Source of the DNA: Aquamicrobium sp.
Lineage (GTDB): Bacteria; Pseudomonadota; Alphaproteobacteria; Rhizobiales; Rhizobiaceae
Length of the DNA stretch: 64,000 bases
NCBI RefSeq assembly: GCF_023954335.1
Contig: NZ_JAMLIE010000002.1
Location: forward strand, 620,001 to 684,000
Direction of reading: 5' to 3'
Each line of letters opens with the position of its first letter. The first letter of the stretch is position 1. Position numbers and translations under genes: made by a program. The notes under the pieces are model-generated. The model did not search any database. It was not told the origin of the DNA and saw nothing but the letters and a program-made list of their open reading frames with translations. Shown here one piece after another: positions 49,290-58,434 of this stretch.

Positions 49290-49805
49290 ATGCCCGAATT
49301 GCTTATCCGCGACGAATGCGAAGGCGATGCCGGCGCGATCCGCGCCGTCACGCTCGCCGCCTTCGCGGGGGTGTCTTACAGCGAGCAGACGGAAGCGGCG
49401 ATCGTCGATGCCCTGCGCGCAGCCGGCGCGCTCGCCGTCTCCCTCGTCGCGGTCGAGGAGGGCGAGATCGTCGGCCATGTCGCCTTCTCGCCGGTCGCCG
49501 TCGACGGCGCGCCCGCGCCGGGCTGGTTCGGCGTCGGGCCGCTCTCGGTCCGGCCGGACAGGCAGCGAAGCGGCGTCGGCACGGCGCTGATGCGCGCCGG
49601 GCTGGCGCGGTTTGGCGATGCGGACGCGAAGGGCTGCGTCCTCGTCGGCGACCCGGCCTATTACCGGCGCTTCGGCTTCCGCGCGTCGTCCTTGCTCCGC
49701 TACCCAGACCTGCCGGCCGAGTATTTTCAGGTCCTGGCGCTGGGAGCGGACACGCCGTCCGGGATCGTCGCCTTCCATCCCGCCTTCGCGGCGCGGGACG
49801 ATTGA
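49290..49805 (+). CDS. GNAT-family N-acetyltransferase (YhbS-like)
   Basis: A 171-aa acetyltransferase. The acetyl-CoA loop is RQRSGVGTALMRAGL (about residues 91-105), with GDPAYYRRFGF (about 119), a stretch common to YhbS-type GNATs. It is 20 bp after the rpoD terminator. The acceptor is unknown. Confidence 0.85.
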   Translation: MPELLIRDECEGDAGAIRAVTLAAFAGVSYSEQTEAAIVDALRAAGALAVSLVAVEEGEIVGHVAFSPVAVDGAPAPGWFGVGPLSVRPDRQRSGVGTALMRAGLARFGDADAKGCVLVGDPAYYRRFGFRASSLLRYPDLPAEYFQVLALGADTPSGIVAFHPAFAARDD

Positions 49806-49907
49806 CCCTGCCGCAAGGCGAAATCGTGCTATGATCCCGGCCTTGCCGATTTTCTACCGATGCCGGAGGCCGCACCGGCCGCTTCCGCATCCCGTCGAGG
49901 AATCCCT

Positions 49908-50468
49908 ATGACAGCACAGGCAGAGCCGACCGCCCCGTTTTCCGGAGCGGTCATCCTTCGCGATGCGCGCGACGACGACATGGAGGCGGTGCAGGCGATC
50001 TACGCGCACCACGTCCTTCACGGGCTCGGCTCGTTCGAGGAGGAGCCGCCTTCGCTGGGTGACATGAAGGCGCGCCGGGCGGCCGTGCTGGGCAAGGGGC
50101 TGCCCTGGCTGGTCGCCGAGATCGACGGGCGCATCGCCGGTTACGCCTATGCCGGACCGTTCCGGCCACGCGCGGCCTATCGCTACGCGGTCGAGGATTC
50201 GGTCTATGTCGCGCCCGGCTTTCCCCGGCGCGGCGTCGGCCGCGCGCTGCTCGTCGAACTGATCGCCCGCTGCGAGGCGGGGCCGTGGCGGCAGATGCTG
50301 GCGGTGATCGGCGACAGCGGCAATGACGGCTCGGTCGGGCTGCACCGGGCGCTCGGCTTCCGGCCGGTCGGCACCTTCGCCTCCGTCGGCTTCAAGTTCG
50401 GCCGCTGGGTCGACGTGGTGCTGATGCAGCGCCCGCTCGGGCCCGGGGCCGACACCCTGCCGGGCTGA
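49908..50468 (+). CDS. GNAT-family acetyltransferase, phosphinothricin acetyltransferase-like
   Basis: A 186-aa enzyme. The N-terminal half has RDARDDDMEAVQAIYAHHV (about 19-37) and the CoA loop is RRGVGRALLVELI (about 105). The ending GLHRALGFRPVGTFASVGFK is the pattern of PAT/Bar-type proteins, many of which acetylate methionine sulfoximine or similar compounds. The ATG at 49908 has GAGGAA upstream; an in-frame start at 49860 is rejected. Confidence 0.86.
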   Translation: MTAQAEPTAPFSGAVILRDARDDDMEAVQAIYAHHVLHGLGSFEEEPPSLGDMKARRAAVLGKGLPWLVAEIDGRIAGYAYAGPFRPRAAYRYAVEDSVYVAPGFPRRGVGRALLVELIARCEAGPWRQMLAVIGDSGNDGSVGLHRALGFRPVGTFASVGFKFGRWVDVVLMQRPLGPGADTLPG

Positions 50469-50547
50469 AATCCTTCATTCCGGCGTTGCAAATGGCCCCG
50501 CGCCGGTCCAGCCTGTCGGGAAACGCAAACCCGGACAGGCTGCCCCC

Positions 50548-51171
50548 ATGTTTACCTTCTTCTACGCGCCCAACACCTGCTCGCTCGCCTCGCACATCGC
50601 CCTCGAGGAGGCGCAGGCGCCCTATGAGGCGCGGCGCGTCGATTTCACGTCCGGCGAGCAGCGCGCGCCCGCCTATCTCGCGGTCAACCCCAAGGGCAGG
50701 GTGCCGGCGCTTGTCACGTCGCGCGGCGTGCTGACGGAAACCCCGGCGATCCTCGCCTTCATCGCCCAGAGCTTTCCGGCGGCGAAGCTTGCGCCGCTCG
50801 ACGACCCGTTCGCATTCGCCGAGCTGCAGGCCTTCAACAGCTATCTGTGCTCGACCGTCCATGTCGCCCATGCCCATCGCGTGCGCGGCAGCCGCTGGGC
50901 CGACGACGCGGACGCCCACGTCGCCATGCAGAAGAAGGTGCCGGAGAACATGACCGCCTGCTTCGACCTGATCGAGAAGGAGATGCTGCGCGGACCGTGG
51001 GTGATGGGCGAGGCCTATTCGATCGCCGATTCCTATCTCTTCACCATCGCCGGCTGGCTCGAGGGCGATGGCGTCGACATCGCCCGATTCCCGCGCGTTC
51101 ACGATCATTTCAACCGCATGGCGGAGCGCCCGGCGGTCAAACGGGCGCGGACGGCGGCTGCTGCCGCCTAG
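50548..51171 (+). CDS. Glutathione S-transferase family protein
   Basis: A 207-aa cytosolic protein. The thioredoxin-like N-terminal domain (residues 1-76) starts FYAPNTCSLASHIALEEA, with the Ser/Cys active region typical of beta-class GSTs, and contains the cis-proline site KGRVPAL (about 49-55) and ETPAI. The helical C-terminal domain runs from about 87. It probably conjugates or reduces a small molecule with glutathione. It is 61 bp from the HlyU-family gene. Confidence 0.9.
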   Translation: MFTFFYAPNTCSLASHIALEEAQAPYEARRVDFTSGEQRAPAYLAVNPKGRVPALVTSRGVLTETPAILAFIAQSFPAAKLAPLDDPFAFAELQAFNSYLCSTVHVAHAHRVRGSRWADDADAHVAMQKKVPENMTACFDLIEKEMLRGPWVMGEAYSIADSYLFTIAGWLEGDGVDIARFPRVHDHFNRMAERPAVKRARTAAAAA

Positions 51172-51231
51172 CCAGCCGCGTCTGGCTGGGCTAGTCCGGG
51201 GTGAAGGCAGACAAAGCAAGGAGACGAGGCC

Positions 51232-51510
51232 ATGTCGTTCTGGAAGAAACTGTTCGGCGGCGGCGCGGCGAAGGAAGAACCGCCGCTCGACCCGGTCGAG
51301 TACAAGGGCTTCGTCATCCGTCCCGCCCCGTTCGTCGAAGGCGGCCAGTACCAGACCTGTGGCATCATCGCCAAGGAGGTCGGCGGCGAGACGAAGGAGC
51401 ATCGCTTCATCCGCGCCGACCGCTTCGCCTCGAAGGACGACGCGGTCGACATCACGCTGCGCAAAGCCCGCCAACTCATCGACGAGCAGGGCGAGCGCAT
51501 CTTCGGATAA
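51232..51510 (+). CDS. HlyU-family protein
   Basis: A 92-aa protein of the PF10115 HlyU family. It starts with SFWKKLFGGG and continues VEYKGFVIRPAP (about 21-32), GGQYQTCGIIAKEVGGE (about 37-53) and a C-terminal helix. It is named after a Vibrio haemolysin activator, but no DNA-binding motif is visible and the function in alphaproteobacteria is unknown. It lies 23 bp upstream of the SDR gene and may be co-transcribed. Confidence 0.82.
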   Translation: MSFWKKLFGGGAAKEEPPLDPVEYKGFVIRPAPFVEGGQYQTCGIIAKEVGGETKEHRFIRADRFASKDDAVDITLRKARQLIDEQGERIFG

Positions 51511-51533
51511 AGGGCGGGAGAGGGAGGAAGGCC

Positions 51534-52403
51534 ATGTCGCTGAAGGGAAAGACGCTGTTCATTTCGGGCGGGTCGCGCGGCATCGGGCTGGCGATCGCGC
51601 TGCGCGCGGCGCGGGACGGGGCGAATGTCGCCATTGCCGCCAAGACCGCCGAGCCGCACCCGAAGCTGCCGGGCACGATCCACACGGCGGCGCAGGAGAT
51701 CGAGGCGGCCGGCGGCAGGGCGCTGCCGATCCTGTGCGACATCCGCGAGGAGGCGCAGGTCCTCGACGCGGTGGCGCGGACAGTCGAGACCTTCGGCGGC
51801 ATCGACGTCTGCATCAACAACGCCAGCGCCATCAGCCTGACGGACACGCCGTCGACGGACATGAAGCGCTACGACCTCATGCACCAGATCAACACGCGCG
51901 GCACCTTCCTCGTTTCGAAGACCTGCATCCCGCACCTGAAGAAGGCGCAGAACCCGCATATCCTCAACCTCGCGCCGCCGCTCGACATGAGCGCGAAATG
52001 GTTCAAGGGGCATGTCGCCTACACCATGGCCAAATACGGCATGTCGATGTGCACGCTCGGCATGAGCGCCGAGTTCGCCAAGGACGGCATCGCCGTTAAC
52101 TCGCTGTGGCCGCTGACGGCCATCGACACGGCGGCGGTGCGCAACCTGCTCGGCGGCGAGACGGTGGCGGCGATGAGCCGCTCGCCCGCCATCATGGCCG
52201 ACGCCGCCCACGCCATCCTGACGAAGCCGTCGCGCGAGACGACGGGCAACTTCTTCATCGACGAGGAGGTGCTGCGGGCCGAGGGCGTCAGCGACTTCTC
52301 GGCCTATGCGCCGGGCGCGAGCGGGCCGCTGGTGGCCGACTTCTTCGTCCCGGACGCGGTGTTCGAGCGCACCGACACCGAGCTGGCGCGCGCGTTCGGC
52401 TAA
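51534..52403 (+). CDS. Short-chain dehydrogenase, HSDL2-like
   Basis: A 289-aa Rossmann-fold protein. The cofactor loop is SGGSRGIG (residues 11-18), with NNASA (about 95) and the active-site Tyr163 and Lys167 in YTMAKYG. In HSDL2 relatives the catalytic serine lies in a LSPPL stretch; here it reads LAPPLDMS, so that position is Ala147. The ATG at 51534 has AGGGAGGAAGG upstream. Whether it is active as an oxidoreductase is unclear. There is no SCP2 domain of the full HSDL2. Confidence 0.88.
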   Translation: MSLKGKTLFISGGSRGIGLAIALRAARDGANVAIAAKTAEPHPKLPGTIHTAAQEIEAAGGRALPILCDIREEAQVLDAVARTVETFGGIDVCINNASAISLTDTPSTDMKRYDLMHQINTRGTFLVSKTCIPHLKKAQNPHILNLAPPLDMSAKWFKGHVAYTMAKYGMSMCTLGMSAEFAKDGIAVNSLWPLTAIDTAAVRNLLGGETVAAMSRSPAIMADAAHAILTKPSRETTGNFFIDEEVLRAEGVSDFSAYAPGASGPLVADFFVPDAVFERTDTELARAFG

Positions 52404-52452
52404 AGCCTGCCGCGTCTTGTCCGCTCCGGAGGAGCGCGATCTTCGCTGCCTG

Positions 52453-52624
52453 CGCTGCCCCTCATCCGCCCTTCGGGCACCTTCTCCCCGTGAACGGGGA
52501 GAAGGGATGCCGGCCGCACCGTCACATCCTCTTTGCCACGCTTGTGATTGGCGAAAGCGAGGACGGCAGCTCTCTTCTCCCCGTTCACGGGGAGAAGGTG
52601 GCGGCAGCCGGATGAGGGGCAGCG
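52453..52624. repeat. Family A palindromic repeat element, compact copy
   Basis: The same perfect 15-bp inverted ends as at 35852-36100 (52453-52467 and 52610-52624). Inside are two CTTCTCCCCGT...ACGGGGAGAAG palindromes separated by ACATCCTCTTTGCCACGCTT and neighbouring conserved DNA. Homology with the first copy goes on for about 40 bp on the right and about 15 bp on the left, beyond the inverted ends. It lies between the SDR and OmpA genes. Confidence 0.87.
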
Positions 52625-52691
52625 CCAGCGGTGCAGATGATGCGTACAAGACGCGACTCGCTTTAGGCCGACCGTCCCGACACTTCGCATG

Positions 52692-52726
52692 AAAAAGGCC
52701 CGGCGGGCGAGCCGCTGGGCCTTTTT
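52692..52726 (-). terminator. Bidirectional terminator of the proline-rich OmpA gene
   Basis: AAAAAGGCCC (52692-52701) and GGGCCTTTTT (52717-52726) form a 10-bp stem including the A/T run, with a further partial internal stem. It is 22 bp downstream of the OmpA gene stop on the minus strand. Confidence 0.85.
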
Positions 52727-52748
52727 CCGTCTTAGCGCAGGCGGTCCG

Positions 52749-54590
52749 CTACTGGCCGGACGCCACGGGCGCGACCAGCGGGGTGATGCGGCGCACGGCG
52801 ACGCGGCGGTTCTCGCGCTCCGGTTCCTGCGTGCTCACCTTGAGGTAGCGTTCGCCATAGCCCTGCGTGACGAGGTTCTCCGGCGGGAGGCCGAAGACAT
52901 CGGTCAGCGCGGCCGCGATCGCCTCGGCGCGGCGGTCCGACAGCGCCAGGTTGGCGAGGTCGGAGCCGACGGCGTCGGTGTGGCCCTCGATCAGGAAGGT
53001 CTCGGCCGGGTTGTCGTCGAGCATGCGTCCCATGGCGTCGGCGAGCGCGCTCAGCCGCGGGATCGCGTCCTCGGCGATTGCAGCCGAGCCGAAATCGAAG
53101 GTGATGGTGTCGAGGTCGATGCGGCGCACGCTGTCGCGCACGCGCGCCGAATAGCGCACCTCGTCCACCGAGTAGAGCCGGCGCACGCGGTCCACCGGCG
53201 GCTGCTCGAGGAAGTCGTAATACGCGTCGACATCGTCCACCCGGCCGGCGTCGAGGATGTACTCGTCGGCCGGGATGCCGAGCCGGAGCGGCGGCAGGTC
53301 GAGGCCCGGATCGCGCCACTGGCGGCGCTCCTCGCGGTCGCGTCCGTCGCCGGCATAGACGAGGACGTGCTCGCGGCCGTCCGGCATGATGCGCGAGCGG
53401 CGCATGACGTCGCCGTAGCGGTCGTAGACCGTCACGACCTGGACGCCGTTCGGGCGCACGATGGTCTCGCGGGTGCGGCCGCGCGGCAACTCCTCGTAAT
53501 AGACCTCCGAGGCGTCGTGCTCGAGGCGGCGGCGGTCGTCGCTCTGGACCACTGCGTTGTTGCCGAGCTGGATGACCAGCCGGTCGCCGATCTCGCGCAG
53601 GACGTCGGCGCCGTCGCGCCGTTCACGCCGCTCCTCGCGGCGCTCGATGCGCCGGCCTTCCTCCCGGCGCAGCGATTCGACCTGAACCGGCTCCTCGAGC
53701 TGCTGGGCCTCGGCGTCGCTCGCCGGCGGCGGCGCGGCCGGTTCGGCCGGAGTCTGCTGTGCGGCATCGCCGGGCGCGGTGTCGCCAGTCTCCTTGTCGC
53801 TGTCGAGGATAGGCGCGTCGCGTACCGGCTCCGCCGCTCCGCCGCCGGCGGGCGGCGCGGGCTGGGTCGGCGGCGCGGGCTGCTCGCCCTGCGGCGGACG
53901 CGGCGCCTCTGTCGGGGGAGGCGGGGTCGCGCCTGCCGGCGGCTGGCCGGGAATGGGCTCGGCACCGCCGGTTGCCGGCGGCGGGGTGGGCGCAGGCTGG
54001 GCCGGCGGTGCGGGCTGCTCGCCCTGCGGCGGGCGCGGCGCTTCGGTCGGGGGAGGCGGTGTCGTACCTGCCGGCGGCTGGCCGGGAATGGGCTCGGCGC
54101 CGCCGCCTGCCGGTGGCGGGGTGGGCGCGGGCGGTGCAGGCGGCGTCGGTGCAGGCTGCTCTGCCTGCGGCGGGCGTGGCGCTTCGGTCGGCGGCGGTGG
54201 GGTCGTGCCTGCCGGAGGCTGGCCGGGGATGGGCTCCGCACCGCCGCTTGCCGGCGGCGGGGTGGGCGCGGGCGGTGCAGGCGGTGTCGGCGCGGGCTGC
54301 TCTGCCTGCGGCGGGCGCGGGGCCTCGGTCGGCGGAGGCGGCGTCGCCCCTGCGGGCGGCAGACCCGGGATCGGCTCGGCGGCCGTTGGCGCGTCGCTGT
54401 CGGACGGTCCGTCCTGGTTGTCCTCGTCTTCCGGCCTTACCGGGTTATCCGCCTGCGCCAGCAGCAGCCGCGAGGCCGCTTCCGGCGGCGACGATGCCGG
54501 CGTGCCTGACGGCGCGGCCGCGAATGCGTGGCCGGAAGCCATCAATAGCGCCAGTGCGGTCCCCGCGACGATGCCTGCCCTTGCTGTCAT
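52749..54590 (-). CDS. Proline-rich OmpA-family outer-membrane protein
   Basis: A 613-aa secreted protein. A signal peptide ends near residue 24 (GHAFA). Residues about 73-254 are four near-identical proline-rich units of 43-47 residues, each with PIPGQPPAG, PPPTEAPRPPQ and PAPTPP-like pieces. An acidic/Arg-rich middle follows. An OmpA domain fills about 495-613, with TFDFGSAA, EGHTDAVGSDLANLALSDRR and a final NRRVAVRR. The proline rods could span the periplasm. The ATG at 54590 has AGGAGA upstream. It is monocistronic. The function beyond murein binding is not known. Confidence 0.87.
   Translation of the reverse strand: MTARAGIVAGTALALLMASGHAFAAAPSGTPASSPPEAASRLLLAQADNPVRPEDEDNQDGPSDSDAPTAAEPIPGLPPAGATPPPPTEAPRPPQAEQPAPTPPAPPAPTPPPASGGAEPIPGQPPAGTTPPPPTEAPRPPQAEQPAPTPPAPPAPTPPPAGGGAEPIPGQPPAGTTPPPPTEAPRPPQGEQPAPPAQPAPTPPPATGGAEPIPGQPPAGATPPPPTEAPRPPQGEQPAPPTQPAPPAGGGAAEPVRDAPILDSDKETGDTAPGDAAQQTPAEPAAPPPASDAEAQQLEEPVQVESLRREEGRRIERREERRERRDGADVLREIGDRLVIQLGNNAVVQSDDRRRLEHDASEVYYEELPRGRTRETIVRPNGVQVVTVYDRYGDVMRRSRIMPDGREHVLVYAGDGRDREERRQWRDPGLDLPPLRLGIPADEYILDAGRVDDVDAYYDFLEQPPVDRVRRLYSVDEVRYSARVRDSVRRIDLDTITFDFGSAAIAEDAIPRLSALADAMGRMLDDNPAETFLIEGHTDAVGSDLANLALSDRRAEAIAAALTDVFGLPPENLVTQGYGERYLKVSTQEPERENRRVAVRRITPLVAPVASGQ
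53829..54374. repeat. In-frame tandem repeats encoding proline-rich units of the OmpA protein
   Basis: Four units of 141, 141, 135 and 129 bp run through the coding sequence and keep the frame. Units two and three are the most alike, and the outer units are shorter or more diverged. Such DNA recombines readily, so unit number probably varies between strains. Confidence 0.8.
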
Positions 54591-54786
54591 GGTATTCTCC
54601 TGTCCGGTCGTCCCATCGCATGCACAACGATTAGTGGCACAATTTGTTTCCCATTGGCAGGGCTTGCGGCGAAACTGCGGCGGCGGCGAACGGCGCGAAG
54701 CCGGCCGGCCGGGAAGCCGTGAGGCTGTGCCGGCCATGGCGCGCTGCGGAGGAGATTCGGGGAAAAAGAACGTCTTCAGGAAGGAT

Positions 54787-54860
54787 TGGAGGCCTCGGCC
54801 GGAATCGAACCGGCGTGCAAGGATTTGCAGTCCTCTGCGTAACCACTCCGCCACGAGGCC
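54787..54860 (-). tRNA. tRNA-Cys (GCA)
   Basis: On the minus strand GGCCTCG (54854-54860) pairs with CGAGGCC (54791-54797), followed by discriminator T and encoded CCA (54787-54789). The D arm GGCGGAGTGGTTACG, anticodon loop with GCA (CTGCAAA) and T arm GGTTCGATTCC are present. 74 nt. No other gene overlaps. Confidence 0.95.
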
Positions 54861-54975
54861 TCTCCGCCTGAAGCGTTCAAGGCGCTTCCATAGGTGGAGG
54901 GCAAATGGGCGTCAAGCCACCCGGCAGCAATCTGTGCTGAATCGTCACGGCGCCCGGATTGGTCGGTCGTGAGCG

Positions 54976-55278
54976 TCAGCGGCGCGGGCGCGATTGCCGC
55001 CGTCTGCCCCGGCGCTCCGCCCACCACAGCTCGAAGCGCCGCCGCCAGCGTCGCACCGTGGCGAATTCGTAGGACAGCACCAGGATGCCGAGCGGAATCA
55101 TCCAGAAACCCAGCACCGGCAGGAAGCCGAGCATGCCGAAGAACACCAGCAGCACGCCGATCGTGATGCGCAGCGCGCGCGACTGCGGCATGGCGAACTC
55201 GCGGCCCAGCACGGAAATCCGGCGCTTGGCCCGCCGCCTTTCCCCGTCGCCTTCCGTCCTGTCGTCTTTCGTGGCCAT
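54976..55278 (-). CDS. Small membrane protein of unknown function (PGPGW-like)
   Basis: A 100-aa protein. A charged N-terminus (about 40 residues, Lys/Arg/Glu-rich) is followed by one or two membrane segments with FFGMLGFLPVLGFWMIPLG (about 47-65), then a very Arg-rich tail. The glycine/proline/tryptophan stretch resembles the PGPGW family of small membrane proteins; no function is known. The ATG at 55278 is the best inner start; 55431 is also open but adds unlikely sequence. Confidence 0.7.
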   Translation of the reverse strand: MATKDDRTEGDGERRRAKRRISVLGREFAMPQSRALRITIGVLLVFFGMLGFLPVLGFWMIPLGILVLSYEFATVRRWRRRFELWWAERRGRRRQSRPRR

Positions 55279-55478
55279 GGTTCCAACGCTCGTTGCGGCG
55301 GCGTTCCGCTTGCCTGTCGCCTGTTTCGCCCCCATAGGGCCGTGCGGTGGCAGATATGAGATGCGGCAACTCGAAACGCCATAGCGGCGGCGACAATAAA
55401 TTCGGCGAGGATGCCGATTGGTGCTTTGCAAAGGCGATTACTGTTGCTATGAGGCGCCACATCAGCGCGAGCAGGCAT

Positions 55479-55553
55479 TCCCCGGTAGCTCAGCGGTAGA
55501 GCAACCGGCTGTTAACCGGTTGGTCGATGGTTCGAATCCGTCCCGGGGAGCCA
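55479..55553 (+). tRNA. tRNA-Asn (GTT)
   Basis: TCCCCGG (55479-55485) pairs with CCGGGGA near the end, then G and encoded CCA (55551-55553). The anticodon loop is CTGTTAA with GTT, and the T arm is GGTTCGAATCC. 75 nt. Confidence 0.95.
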
Positions 55554-55724
55554 CTTTCCTTTCCTGATCCGTCCTTTCCCGCCGCTTCGGCGCGCCGCCG
55601 GCGCGCGTCTTGGCAGAGGGCCGTGTCGCCCGGCGGGGCGGAAAACAAATGAACCCGGACGACACTTTATGGCTGGACAGCGCGGGTCGGACTATTTATA
55701 GGCGGCTCGTCATATCGACACCGT

Positions 55725-55800
<76 letters not shown>

Positions 55801-56007
55801 TTCCTTTTCCCTGACAAGCACAGCCTGAACCGCCACGGCCATGCCTCGTACCGCCGCGGCGGAATCGCGGCCGGGTGCGGCGTTGCGGCAGGGAACGAAA
55901 GGCTGGACAAACGCGAATTTGGCGTTACACAAACCTGACGAAACCGGGCCCGACAGGCCGGAATTTGCCGTTTTCAGGGGTGTCCGCGAAGGCGGGCGGA
56001 TGTGGAC

Positions 56008-56673
56008 ATGACAGTCGATTTCCAGGAAATGCGGGTGAAGATGGTCGATGGGCAGCTGCGCACGACCGACGTGACCGATGTCGCCATCCTCGATGCCATG
56101 CTGGAAGCGCCGCGCGAGGCGTTCGTGCCCGCCGACCTCAAGCCGCTCGCCTATATGGACGAGGACATCCGGATCGCGCCCGGCCGTCCCGGCCGCTTCC
56201 TGATGCGCGCCTCGCCCTTCGGCAAGCTCGTCCAGCTCGCCGACGTGCGCCCCGGCGACCTCGTGCTCGATGTCGGCTGCGGCACCGGCTATTCCAGCGC
56301 CATCCTGGCGCGGATCGCCGGCTTCGTCGTCGCGCTCGAAAGCGATGCGCAGCTTGCTGGCGAAGCCCGCGAGCGGCTCGCCGGCCTCGGCTACGACAAC
56401 GTATCCGTGATCGAGGGGCCGCTCGAGGCCGGGCATACCCGGCAGGCGCCCTACGACGCCATCGTCGTTCAGGGCGCGGTCGACGAGGCGCCGCAGGCGC
56501 TGATCGGCCAGCTCAAGGACGGCGGCCGGCTCGTCGCCGTGGTCGGCGAGGGCAATTCGGGCCGCGCGACCCTGTGGATCAAGGAAGACGGGCTGGTTTC
56601 CTCGCGCGCGGTCTTCAACGCCGCCGTTCCGCCGCTGGAGGCGTTCCGGCGCACGCCAGCCTTCCAGTTCTGA
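56008..56673 (+). CDS. pcm: Protein-L-isoaspartate O-methyltransferase
   Basis: A 221-aa SAM-dependent enzyme that repairs isoaspartyl residues in aged proteins. The N-terminal region has MVDGQLRTTDV, RMRASPF-type and KLVQLAD stretches, then the SAM loop VLDVGCGTGYSSAIL (about residues 89-103), and VQGAVDEAP later. The ATG at 56008 is chosen over the GTG at 56002 because spacing to GGCGGA is better. It precedes tolC, as in many members of the order. It may be a diverged member, since some rhizobial homologues are annotated only as methyltransferases. Confidence 0.85.
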   Translation: MTVDFQEMRVKMVDGQLRTTDVTDVAILDAMLEAPREAFVPADLKPLAYMDEDIRIAPGRPGRFLMRASPFGKLVQLADVRPGDLVLDVGCGTGYSSAILARIAGFVVALESDAQLAGEARERLAGLGYDNVSVIEGPLEAGHTRQAPYDAIVVQGAVDEAPQALIGQLKDGGRLVAVVGEGNSGRATLWIKEDGLVSSRAVFNAAVPPLEAFRRTPAFQF

Positions 56674-56894
56674 GCGCCATCGCCCCCGAAGACTATCCGA
56701 GGGAAAATTATCGGGGAATGTTACCAAAGTGTAACGCCACCCCTTTCGAAATCGTGTAGCGTTCCGCCGCGAGGATGCATGGCGCCCCTGAATGCGGCGC
56801 CATGGGGAGGGTTTGTCGTGTGCCGGGTTCCGGCAGGAGATCACTATGGCCGGGGCTGCGACGCAGTGTCTGCTCAATTCGCGTGAGGTAGGTC

Positions 56895-58280
56895 GTGTCC
56901 GTGATTCGTAAAGGCTTGTACGCCGTGATCGCCATGTCGGGGGTTCTCGCGCTCTCGCAGCCGTCGATGGCAGAGACGATCCATGGCGCGCTCGCCCGTG
57001 CATACCAGAACAACGCCAGCGTCAATTCGGCCCGCGCGGGCGTGCGCGTCACCGACGAGGGCGTCGCCATCGCCAAGTCCGGCTGGCGGCCCTATATCGG
57101 CGCGTCGGGAAGCCTGAACTACACCTCGACCAACAACACCAGCCGAATCACCACCGGCTCCTTCGGCATCCAGATCCAGCAGTCGCTGTTCGACGGCTTT
57201 CAGACGCTGAACAACGTGCGCGCCGCCGAGGCGCAGGTCCGCGCGGCCAATGAAAGCCTGCGCAACACCGAGCAGGACATCCTGTTCAACGCGGCCGCCG
57301 CCTATGTCGACGTGCTGCGCGACCGCCAGATCGCGACGTTCCGCGCCCGCAACCTCGACTTCCTGAGCGAGCAGGTGCGTGCCGCCTCCTCGCGCTTCGA
57401 GGTGGGCGAGGGCACCCGCACCGACGTCGCGCAGGCGCAGGCGCAGCAGGCCGCCGCCGTCGCCCAGCTGAGCGCGGCGCGGGCGCAGGTGCTCGCCAGC
57501 GAGGCCACCTATCTGCGGCTCGTCGGCGACAAGCCCGGCAAGCTCCAGCCGGCCGGCCCCGTCGCCAAGCTTCTGCCGGGCGGCATGGACGCGGCACTCG
57601 GCGCCGCGCTTTCCGGGCATCCGGTCATCAAGGCCACGCTTCATCTCGTCGATGCGGCGTCGTTCCAGGTCAAGTCGGCGGAAGGCTCGCTCCTGCCGCA
57701 GATCAGCGCCCAGGCCGGGGTGAGCCATTCCTACCGCAACACGGTGACCGGCCTGCCCGGCGTCGGGATGGGGTCCGGGGACGGCTCGTCGGATTCCGCC
57801 TCCGTCGGCCTCAACCTGACGATCCCGATCTATCAGGGCGGCCTCGCCTCGGCGCAGGTGCGCCGCTCGAAGGAATCGCTCGGCCAGGCCCGCATCGAGG
57901 TCGACGTGGCGCGCGACCAGGTGCGCAACGCGGTGACGGCGGCGTGGACCCAGTACGTCGCCGCGCGCGAGGTTGTGGCGGCCGGGCGCGAGCTCGTGTC
58001 GGCGGCGCAACTGGCGCTGAACGGCGTCATCGAGGAGCGCAATGTCGGCCAGCGCACCACGCTCGACGTGCTCAACGCCCAGGCCGACGTCATCACGGCG
58101 CAGATCAACGTCGCCAGCGCCGAGCGCGACGTGGTGGCGGCGAGCTACGCCATCCTCTCGGCGATGGGCCAGCTTTCGCCGAAGCGGCTCGGCCTTGCCG
58201 TCGCAACCTACAATCCGCAGGAGCATTACGACGCGGTCAAGGACAAGTGGGTCGGCACCAAGACGCCTGACGGCCGCTGA
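56895..58280 (+). CDS. tolC: TolC-family outer-membrane efflux protein
   Basis: A 461-aa outer-membrane channel for type I secretion and RND/MFS efflux. The signal peptide ends near residue 24 (PSMA). Two homologous OEP halves follow, with long coiled-coil helices (e.g. AAEAQVRAANESLRN near residue 115 and the second half from about 240). The start is GTG at 56895 with GAGG 7 bp upstream. The gap before it includes GTTAC-CAAAGT-GTAAC (56720-56735), a possible regulator site. The size is normal for rhizobial TolC. Confidence 0.93.
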   Translation: MSVIRKGLYAVIAMSGVLALSQPSMAETIHGALARAYQNNASVNSARAGVRVTDEGVAIAKSGWRPYIGASGSLNYTSTNNTSRITTGSFGIQIQQSLFDGFQTLNNVRAAEAQVRAANESLRNTEQDILFNAAAAYVDVLRDRQIATFRARNLDFLSEQVRAASSRFEVGEGTRTDVAQAQAQQAAAVAQLSAARAQVLASEATYLRLVGDKPGKLQPAGPVAKLLPGGMDAALGAALSGHPVIKATLHLVDAASFQVKSAEGSLLPQISAQAGVSHSYRNTVTGLPGVGMGSGDGSSDSASVGLNLTIPIYQGGLASAQVRRSKESLGQARIEVDVARDQVRNAVTAAWTQYVAAREVVAAGRELVSAAQLALNGVIEERNVGQRTTLDVLNAQADVITAQINVASAERDVVAASYAILSAMGQLSPKRLGLAVATYNPQEHYDAVKDKWVGTKTPDGR

Positions 58281-58434
58281 GCGCCGGGCCAAACTTGTGT
58301 GAAAGTTGCGTCGGGGAAAGGCCGGGGCTTCGCCGGGCGTCCGGCCTCGTCTATCCTGAAATTATAGATTCGGCATCGATGTATATTTCCGGCGGCAACG
58401 ACTGAGCGGAACGAAGAAGACGGCAGTTGTAACC

